From assembly GCA_033439255.1 (NCBI GenBank), contig CM065880.1:3224001-3288000 (forward strand): a stretch of 64,000 nucleotides of DNA, read 5' to 3'. The position numbers were made by a program, and so were the translations under genes. Each line of letters begins with the position of its first letter. Within the stretch, counting starts at the first letter, position 1. The notes under the pieces are model-generated. The model was not told the DNA's origin, ran no database searches, and saw only the letters and a program-made list of their open reading frames with translations. This stretch comes from Hericium rajendrae (Eukaryota > Basidiomycota > Agaricomycetes > Russulales > Hericiaceae). Below, one piece after another: positions 55,704 to 64,000 of the stretch.

Positions 55704-55980
55704 TACAAGCTCATTAGTGGCCTCGCCATCCGTCGGTGCGTGCTTCAATCGATTTGGGTGTTGTGTTCAGCATCTGAGCCTCTTGCAGTGCATGCTACGG
55801 TGTGCTCCGCTTCGTTATGGAGTCCAGTGCCAAGGGTTGCGAAGTCGTTGTTTCCGGCAAGCTTTGTGCTGCCCGTGCCAAGTCGGTGAAGTTCACCGAC
55901 GGCTTCATGATCCACTCCAGTCAGCCGGTATGTTTCCATCATGTCGCACTTGTCTCATTAAATTCCATTGTATCTCACAG
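55704..55980 (+). pseudogene. RPS3: Captured fragment of ribosomal protein uS3 gene, copy 1
   Basis: Exon 55704-55735 (YKLISGLAIRR), intron 55736-55788, exon 55789-55927 ([20 protein letters not shown], then [18 protein letters not shown] and FMIHSSQP), intron 55928-55980. This is the central KH-adjacent region of eukaryotic uS3, where other species have [25 protein letters not shown]. Neither the ribosomal protein's start nor its end is present; after the second intron the sequence runs into CCGCGG repeats. A fragment of a host gene, introns included, so it was captured as DNA and not through mRNA. Confidence 0.9.
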
Positions 55981-56007
55981 GATATATCAATCACCGGCGG
56001 CGGCTGA

Positions 56008-56575
56008 TTACCCGCGGGAGGTGGGTTGTCCCTGCCTTATCCGCGGGAGGTGGGCTGTCCCTGCCTTACCCGCGGCAGGTGGGGTTGTCCCTGCTGTGTG
56101 CTCCGCTTCGTTATGGAGTCCAGTGCCAAGGGTTGCGAAGTCGTTGTTTCCGGCAAGCTTTGTGCTGCCCGTGCCAAGTCGATGAAGTTCACCGACGGCT
56201 TCATGATCCACTCCGGTCAGCCGGTATGTTTCCATCATGTCACACTTGTCTCATTAGATTCCATTGTATCTCACAGGATATATCAATCACCGGCAGCGGC
56301 TGATTACCCGCGGGAGGTGGGTTGTCCCTGCCTTATCCGCGGGAGGTGGGCTGTCCCTGCCTTACCCGCGGCAAGTGGGTTGTCCCTGCCTTACCCGCGG
56401 CAGGTGGGGTTGTCCCTGCCTTATCTGCGGCAGGTGGGGTTGTCCTTGCCTTGGCAGGTGGGCGGCAAGTGGGTTGTCCCTGCCTTAGCTGTCCCTGCCT
56501 TATCCACGGCAGGTGGGTTGTCCCTGCCTTACCCGCGGCTAGGTGGGTTGTCCCTGCCTTACCCACGGACCAGGA
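56008..56575. repeat. About 30-bp tandem repeat with CCGCGG core
   Basis: Units near ACCCGCGGCAGGTGGGTTGT plus CCCTGCCTT; about three before and eight to nine after the second uS3 fragment (56096-56276). Confidence 0.9.
56096..56276 (+). pseudogene. RPS3: Captured uS3 gene fragment, copy 2
   Basis: Repeats the second exon and following intron of copy 1 ([16 protein letters not shown] to MIHSGQP at 56223, intron to about 56276) with few differences. Here MKF and HSGQP keep the residues usual in uS3, while copy 1 has VKF and HSSQP. A piece of the same intron occurs a third time near 56598-56660. Confidence 0.9.
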
Positions 56576-56729
56576 GCAGCCTGCTGCGTTCTAATTTATG
56601 TTTCCATGATGTCGCACTTGTCTCATTAGGTTCCAAAATTCATGCAATTCCATTGTATCTCATGGAATATATTAACACGGTATCACCCACCTTCACCCCA
56701 GTAACGAGCGTGCACTGTGGTATTATAAG

Positions 56730-57755
56730 AGAACTGGCCTGTCAATGACCCAATGGACGTTGGAGGACGGGCCGGTGAATGATGAATGAACAGTGGTGTT
56801 ATGAGAGGATGGGCTGGTCAATGATCCAATGGAGGAGGACGGGCCGGTGAATGATGAATGTACAGCGGTATTGTAAGAGGACCGGCCGGCCAATGACCCA
56901 ATGGATGTTGGAGGACGGGCCGAGCAATTGACAACCCGTGGGATGGAATGGGCCTGTCAATGACCCAATGAACGTCAGAGGACAGGCCGGTGAATGATGA
57001 ATGTACAGTAGACATTGTGAGAGAACCGGCCCGTTAATGATCCAATGGACGGTAGAGGACGGGCCCGTCAATGATGAATAAACGGTAAAAATGGTAGGAG
57101 GACAGGCCAGCCAATGACCCATTGGATGGTGGAGGACGGGCCCGTCAATGATGAATGTACAGGAGACATTGTACAAGGACGGGCCGGCCAATGACCCAAT
57201 GTACAGTGTTATTGTGAGAGGACGGGCCCGTCAATGACCCGATGGACGGTACAGGACGGGCCGAGCAATTGTGATGCCGCGGGATCGAGTGGGCCGGTCA
57301 ATGATGAATGTACAATGGTATATTCTAAGAGGACGGGCCCATCAATGACCCATTTGTATATACTGCAGGCCCGTCAATGGGGAATTGATAGTAGAAATTG
57401 TGAGAGGATGGGCCGGTCAATGACCCAATGGACGTTGGAGGACGGGCCGGTGAATGATGAATGTACAGCGGTATTGTAAGAGAACCGGCCCGTCAATGAT
57501 GCATTGGTATATACTACAGGCCCGTCAATGGGAAATGGATAGTAGATACTTCATGAGTACGGGCCAGCCAATGACCTCCCACCACATCCAGTGGGCCAGA
57601 CAATGACCCATTGGTACATAGTGAACCAGGCCAGTCAATGATAAATAGACACTACAGATTAAATGACCAGAGGCCAGACAATGACTTATTGGTACATAAG
57701 GGGAGCAGGCCTGTCATTGAGTAACTGCTACATTGTGACCGACAGGCCGGCGCGG
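56730..57755. repeat. GGGCCGGTCAATGA-type repeat array, main part
   Basis: About 1 kb of degenerate units (about 55-75 bp) built from GGACGGGCCGGTGAATGATGA, CCAATGACCCAATGGACG and TTGTRAGAGGAC. No open frame of interest. Confidence 0.85.
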
Positions 57756-57756
57756 G

Positions 57757-60166
57757 ATGACCATTCAACAATGGCACTTTGTCAGGTTCGCCTGGCATTA
57801 CCTCAATGCACTAAGTGACTGTTTCATGTGGTCCAAGAAATATGCCTCCGAGATTTACGCGGTACTCGCGCATATGATCGGGTACTCCGAGCGCATACTC
57901 AACAGAAGCCAGTTCCCAAATTGGTCACGACATTGCCCGCTGATGTCAATGACTGCATGTTCAAATCGACATGGGCCGAGCCCGTCGAAGACACCATAAT
58001 TCAGGTAGAACGCGTCATCGGATATTGGAGCCGCACCTTTAAACCTGCAGAGCAAAACTACTCCGGGACAGAACGCGAAGCTCTCGCCGCGAAGGAAGGC
58101 CTAGTGAAGTTCCAGCCTATTATTGAGGGTGAGGTGATCGTGCTCGTTACTGACCATGCCGCTCTCCAATGGGCAAAGACATACGAAAATAGCAACCATC
58201 GCCTGGGCGCATGGGGAGTGGTATTCTCAGCTTATCGCCCGAGACTTCGAATCATCCATCGCCCAGGACGGCAGCATTCTAATGTGGACCCACTTTCGTG
58301 CCTCCTCCAACACGTACCAGACCATGCTTCACCCGCCGATGACGAGTCCCCCGCCCTGATGACCAATCGAGCAATAGCAGAGCAACAGGAATGAATATCA
58401 GCCAACGCCCCAGCAGCCAAAGCTGCAATGACCATCCTTAGTCTCTGGGACGACTGCGTCGAACCAGTCAATGCCGAAGCTTTCGCCGCGGTCACTCACG
58501 CGAAAGCCAAACAGAATGCCCAATCACCCGACAAGTCACCTTTGCCGAACGCGGAAACTTCGCCCGAGGATGTACCGGAACTTGTAGACGAAGACGATGA
58601 TGACGACGAGGTCGAGGGACTCCCGCCTCCCCCAATGATTCACGTCCACATCAGTGAGGAATATCTACAAGACTTCATTAACGGTTACAAAGACGACCCG
58701 GCCTTTGCATCACGATGGACGGCAGCCGCAGAACCCTACCCTTCATGGCCTGCAGCCCAGTGATTCTACCGCGATGATCGCGGACTCTTGTTCTTCCGAA
58801 ATGCGGATTTGCAACCACGCCTCTGCATTCCCAAATCCCAACAAGCGGCGATCCTCTGCCAAGCTCACGAGTCCCCATTCGAGACAGCTCATTCTGGACC
58901 CGAGAAGTTGTGGCAGCACATAACTGGACATTTCTATTGGCCCCAGATGAAGAAGGACATTATTCGATTCTGCACCTCCTGCGACATCTGTCAAAAAGTC
59001 AAACCTCCGAATTTCACGAGATATGGCCTTCTTTTGCCCCAACCAATCCCGTCCCGGCCCTACGAATCCATATCCTTGGACTTGGTCACTGGTCTCTCCT
59101 GGTCCAACGATTTCAACGCAATCCTCGTGATAGTTGATCGAATGACAAAACATTCTCAATTTATACCCACGACCACAGGACTTTCCGCCGAGGGGTTCGC
59201 CAATCTTTTCGTTCGACACGTTGCATGCCGTTTCGGAATCCCCGATACCGTTATCAGCGATCGGGACCCACGATGGACTTCCGACTTCTGGAAGGCCATC
59301 TCTAACTGCCTACACACGCGCATGTCCCTCTCATCCTCGCACCATCCCCAGCATGATGGGCAGATGGAGATCGTAAACAAAAAAGTCGAAATCATGCTCC
59401 GTGCATATGTGGCATCAGACAAGTCTTCCTGGTCGGATTGGCTCCATCTCTTGGAGCATGCATATAACCAGACAGTCCACGCGTCTACAGGGTTCAGCCC
59501 GCATTTTCTGCTCTACAGATTTCAGCCTAAAGACACTCTCGATTTCCTTTCGCCACTGCGTGGTGGTCACTCACCCCGGATGATTCTATTGCACAAGAAC
59601 GAGCAGGCCTATATGGACCTTATGCGCTTTCACAGGGACAGCACCCGACAGGCCATCGCTGAAGCCCAAGTAAAACAAAGCGACTCCTATAACAAAGGGC
59701 GCCGACTTCTCCAATTCGAGATAGGCGATCTCGTACTTGTCAATCCACACTCTCTCGAGTGGCTCGAATCTAAAGGCGAAGCATCTAAACTCGTACAACG
59801 GGCCATTGGACCATTTGCGATACAAGAACGCATTAACCCCAAAGTCTATCATCTCGACATGAGCGATAAATACGCGGGCTCGCCGATATTCAATATAGAA
59901 CATCTCCGACCATACCACTCTTCGGACGAGATGTTCGGGCCTCGAGATACATTGCCGGACACTCGGCTGCGTATCGAGGCTTCACCAGAATATCAAGTGG
60001 AACGAATAGTCGGACATCGATACGACAAACGCAAATGACAAATGACATATCTTGTCAGACGGGAGGGCTACTCGCCTCTTTACGATGAATGGCTTACTGC
60101 CAAAGACCTTCGCAATGCCCCGCAACGCCTACACTCATACCGACAAGAACATGGTTTAACAACTTA
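57757..60166 (+). mobile_element. Ty3/gypsy chromovirus fossil: RNase H, integrase, chromodomain
   Basis: RNase H segment (VIGYWSRTFKPAEQNYSGTE, VLVTDHAALQWAKTYENSN); integrase with an H2C2 zinc-binding part (HESPFETAHSGPEKLWQHIT, CTSCDICQKVK), a catalytic core (LVTGLSWSNDFNAILVIVDR, FGIPDTVISDRDPRWTS, LSSSHHPQHDGQMEIVNK), and a chromodomain-like end (YQVERIVGHRYDKR, REGYSPLYDEWLTAKDL). Gag, protease and RT are missing: the left edge is the repeat array at 57757. It is broken, with about three breaks; no LTR was identified downstream. The 22169-23397 pol fragment has the opposite orientation and is a separate relic. Confidence 0.85.
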
Positions 60167-60354
60167 GCTTAACGCACTCCGCATGTCTAGGAAATCCGTG
60201 CAAATATATGTATTCTACAGCCTTAGATATGTTTACTAGGCCATCTATAATTACTTCGAACGTATCTAATCTAAGCGCCCGGCATATCCCGTGCGCGTCC
60301 AGGCAACGGCATCTTCGTCACGTCTCTTATCCTCCCCACTATCCTCCTACCCTC

Positions 60355-60713
60355 ATGGACAATACCCCACGCTCCCCACGGGCGCCGCACAGCTGGTCGG
60401 AGGCACTCTCCCCCTTTGCGTCGTCCGAACCCCCTTCGGTGTCTCTCGCCCATCTGAATGCCCACATCGATGGCACAGGCCCCGCACCCAGCTACTCCCT
60501 CGAATCCGCACCCATCGTCAACGCTCGCGAACTCCCCCATCTTGCACCCTCCACATGGGGTTCGTTGCCAGTCCAATACGTAGCATTCGGTGAACTACCC
60601 TTGCCACCACGCCCACTCGGGGAATCCCCGTCGCACTGGACGCCCCCGTCCTTCACCGGTACCACCATGGATTACTACCTCCCCACCTGGTACGACCATA
60701 CGCGACCATGGTT
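60355..60713 (+). CDS. Unknown Pro/Ser-rich protein, 3' part cut by an element
   Basis: ATG 60355 (MDNTPRSPRAPHSWSEALSP); 119 codons open to 60713, where the element's CACCAGTCCCAG end begins. Ends with MDYYLPTWYDHTRPWF. No motif recognised. It lies just downstream of the gypsy fossil and could be a host gene or the start of another element. Confidence 0.45.
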
Positions 60714-63700
60714 CACCAGTCCCAGCTATGAAATTATATTGTGTACCAGCAACTTGCCTAAATCGTATTACAAAAAACCCGGCAGTTGCTGCTCGGGACC
60801 TTGCCATGCACAATATAATTCACTCATATTATAATGTACATCGGGGCCGCTTACCGGGCCGTACACTACGCACTACCGCGTGCTTAGCGCGCCTACTCGC
60901 TCGGCACCGTGCCCGCTTCGCCTCGGCACCGTCCACCGCCCTGCGCACTTCCCGCCTCGGCTACGCGCTCACCGCCTCCCGCCCTCGGCTACGCGCCTGT
61001 GCCCGCCTCCCGCCGCCGCCGCTCGCTCCCCGCCGCCGCCGGCGCTGCCGGCGCTCGCTCCCGTCGCCACTCGCTCCCCGCCGCCGCCGCTTAGTTCCCG
61101 CCGCCGCCGCCGGCTCCCCGCCACTGCTCACTCCCTGCCGCCATCGCCGCTGCTCAGTTCCTGCCGCCGCCGCTCATTCCCAGCCGCCGCCGCCACTCAC
61201 TCCCCGGCACCGTTGCCGCGACGCACGTCATCAGCGCCGCAGACGCTGCTGCCGTCGTCGTTGCTGCGTTGCTGGCGTGGTGCTACACCCACGCGCGGCC
61301 GTCGGGACCCGTGCGCCGTTGCTGCGCACCGCACGCCGTCATTGCGGATTCCACATGGGCGCTGGGCATTGCGCGCGGGTGCTGGGCATCGCGCGCGGGT
61401 ACTGGGATTCGGCACGGGTACTGGGGCCGCGAGGGGGGAGGGCAGCGCGCCATTGCTGCGCTGTGCATGCCGGTGCCGGGGTGCTGCTGTCGCGCCAAAA
61501 CCCGTCGCTCGATACTCGCGACGGTCGCGGGTGTTGAGGGCCGCGGACGCGCGACACGCGACGCATAGAGGCCGCGGCCATGCGCGCCGGGTGTTGTCGT
61601 GGGCGTGGGTGCTGGCGCCGCGCAAGCGCGGGTATTGGGCGCACGTCCACGTCGTCATACGTGGATGCGACGCGTCTGGGGCGTCTTGTACGCGCCTCTG
61701 CGCGTGTCCGGCGTGTGTGGAGGTGAGTGGACGGCTGTGGTGGGCCGTGGAGGGCGTGATCGAGAGGCGTGGAGTGCGGCGGATGCACGGCGGGCACGTC
61801 AGAAGGGGAGGGCGAGGGAGAGCAAGGTGAGATACGCGAAGAGCGCGTAGGTGTGCGTGAGCGCGAAGAGGTAAAAGGATGGGCAGGAAAGGGAGGAGGG
61901 TGCAGACCGAGAGGACGAGGACGAGCCGCACACCAGCTGTGGCGCGGCTCGGAAATTGCCGAGCGGTGGTAGCAGCCCGAGAAGCCCGAGTGAGGAGGAA
62001 GAGTCGAGTCTTGGGCGAGTTCTGGATGGCACAAGACGATAATTGAATGGTAGATACATACCTATAGTAGCGTAGAATACATATAAGAAATTTGGAGCGA
62101 TTCTGAGCAGTATCAGAGTCAGAAGGATGAAAATACGGTAATGCTCCGTAACACTAATGCATAGTTCATATGGTGCAGGCTTCAGCACTTCGATATTGGC
62201 AAAACGAGTTGCGCGAAACGTTTTTAATGCTATATCTCATATATTTCTGAGAGTACAAATATTTTAATGAAGATTTGAGACCTCCAGACTCGAAAACCTT
62301 GTAGAATCTGGCCTGAAATGACCGAAAAACATCAATCTCACCCAGATCCTATAGATCTGGGCAGCAGAAAAATCTATAAAAGTCTATTTACATAGATATA
62401 GTATTCTTCTGCACGAAAAAGCAAACCGATGAACGGTAGGAGGCAGGCGTGCTACGAAATCGCGATTCGAATCGGATGTCCGGCATGCCCGAGACCTCGA
62501 TTCGAGCGTATTCGAGCTTGACGCGTGGACAAGCGCCGTCTGTTTTAGACATGCTTATCACTACTTCGCGCACAGCACGCTCACAATTCCTTCGATTCAT
62601 ACAAAACTTCGTACTTAGATTTCCTCATTGTATCTACAGCTACTACATTATTTGTAGAATTGAATCAAATTTATTGGTTTTGCAATTCCTCTTCGAAGTT
62701 CGACCAGACTCGTTCGGTACCCTGTTCGGCAATTGCCGAACCGTGCCACAAGGCTCGCGGTTGAGCCTCTCCTCCTCCTCCCCCCATCAAGCGGGGACGA
62801 TGTAGGGCTCAATAGCCCACGAAATTGTAAGTGTTTCTTCTCAAATTTGTTATGTACTTGGTTTACTAACTATATTCTTCTTATTTTAGCTCCCTCGCAC
62901 GGTGACGTGGCACGATAGGCTGCACCACGACACCCGACCCCACATTCCCTTCCTCTCCCTCCCTCGCGCTCGCAAATGCGCACCCGATGTGCCCTGCACA
63001 TACGCGCGTAACGGCACGCGCTGCGCACTCGCACCACACCCTTTCCCGCGTGCACACCGCCGTTGTGTGCCGGGAGCATCAGCCCCGCATCCGCGTGTTC
63101 CAGCGTCGCGCCCGCGTACTCCAGCACAACACCGGCACGCCAGCACCCCGCACGCGTGCAAGAGCACCACGTCGGCGCACCAACGCCCGCAGCCCATGCC
63201 CGTAGCCCGCAGCCCGTCCGTAACAACCTGCAGCCTGTGCGTGCAGCCCCTCGCCCGCACGCCCAGCACCGCGACGTGCCAGCAACACGACGCGCTCAGC
63301 ACCAAGCCGGCGCACCAACACCTGCGCTTGCGTACCAGCCCCCGCGCGCCAGTACGCCCCGCCTGCGCGTCCAGCCCCCCGCCCGTGCATAACAGCCCTC
63401 CCAGCTCGCGCGTCCAGTCCCTCAGCCCATGTCTCCAGCCCCTCACCCGTGCGCCCAGCACCTCGACGCGCCCAGCAGCCTCGCACGCGTAACAACCCCA
63501 CGTCCGCGTGCCAGCACACCCCGCCCGCCGCGCCAGCACCGCAAACCGCGCATCTAGCGCCGCGCCCCCGTGCCCAGCGCCTCTCCCGCGCGTTCCGCCC
63601 GCGCGCGCCGGCAGCACAACCCGTACCGCAACTCCCCACGCCACGCCTCCGCGCACGCCAGCACCACGCCCCCACGCCAGCGTGCGTCCAACACCCCGCG

Positions 63701-64000
63701 ATTCCCCGCGTGCGTACCAGCGCGCTGTGCTCATGTGTGGCCAGCCGGGTAGTGCCCCCACGCCAACCGGACCGCGGCACGCATGCTCTGCAGCAGGTGC
63801 ACGGCGAGTAGCACGCGGTGCATGCGTGCAGTGCGTGCTAGCCGCGGTGTGCGGGCAGCGTCGGCGGGGCGGGATGGTCAGCGCCGGCGAGCACGCGAGG
63901 AAACTGGGGGAAGCGCCGGCGAGCGGGAGGAGAGGCGCCGGCGAGCGGGAGGAGAGGCGCCGGCGAGCGGGAGGAGAGGCGCCGGCGAGCGGGAGGAGAG
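60714..64000. mobile_element. Non-autonomous element with KDZ-type ends (copy B), runs off the window
   Basis: Left end CACCAGTCCCAG at 60714, and homologous in order to copy A (15832-22168): terminal repeat, GC-rich block 60850-61250, GTTGTCGTGGGCGTGGGTGC segment near 61595, AT-richer middle (62010-62890), GC-rich block and 22-bp tandem repeats at the edge. It lacks the LTR element, so about 61540-61590 is the empty site. No transposase gene. Its right end should lie a few hundred bases beyond 64000. Confidence 0.75.
63908..64000. repeat. 22-bp tandem repeat, at least 4 units
   Basis: Units GGCGCCGGCGAGCGGGAGGAGA to the window edge; the counterpart in copy A is a 21-bp unit. Confidence 0.9.

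Noticed and set aside
1-64000. tRNA or rRNA genes
   Set aside because: No cloverleaf with A/B boxes and no rRNA core sequence was seen by eye; a tRNAscan-SE or Infernal run would settle it.

Overview
The window looks like a repeat-dense stretch of an agaricomycete (mushroom-forming basidiomycete) nuclear genome. The reasons are short 45-65 bp introns with GTRNGT donors and CTNAC-type branch sites, DUF7918 genes, KDZ (Kyakuja/Dileera/Zisupton) transposases with a Cys-cluster N-terminus, a TET/JBP-type dioxygenase, Ty3/gypsy chromovirus relics and extreme GC-rich simple repeats. No family was confirmed by a database search; all calls rest on motifs read by eye.

Layout. 1-2424: two tandem minus-strand DUF7918 genes; the second has lost its 5' end to a LINE (2436-4210), which is itself cut by the LTR of a gypsy gag fossil (4211-8055). 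8097-12384: a large non-autonomous terminal-inverted-repeat element with GC-rich cores and three 36-bp palindromes. 13385-15831: two spliced genes of unknown function, the second cut off at 15832 by a 6.3-kb element with KDZ-type ends (15832-22168). That element contains a very young, coding but pol-less LTR element (16735-19286). 22169-23397: a gypsy pol fragment.

The centre of the window (23398-48928) is a nest of two KDZ transposons. The outer one has its transposase on the minus strand (42075 to 24481) and, pointing away from it, a viroplasmin/RNase H1-N-domain gene and an unknown companion gene. A complete 13.76-kb KDZ transposon (25291-39052) is inserted in the outer transposase reading frame, with inverted terminal repeats and a 7-bp target duplication. 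The inner transposon carries four genes: KDZ transposase, a TET/JBP-like 2-oxoglutarate/Fe(II) dioxygenase, a viroplasmin-domain gene and the same companion gene. The two nested transposons are different copies, so the divergent viroplasmin-companion pair is a shared cargo module. This is the strongest candidate for an under-described system here.

48929-60713: another non-autonomous element; a third, 5'-truncated KDZ transposase with an antisense unknown gene; CCGCGG-rich and GGGCCGGTCAATGA-type arrays that have captured and duplicated a piece of the host ribosomal protein uS3 (RPS3) gene; a gypsy integrase/chromodomain fossil; and a truncated unknown gene. 60714-64000: a second copy of the 15832-22168 element without the LTR insertion, giving an empty site.

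Most long open frames in the GC-rich blocks are by-products of composition and are not annotated as genes.
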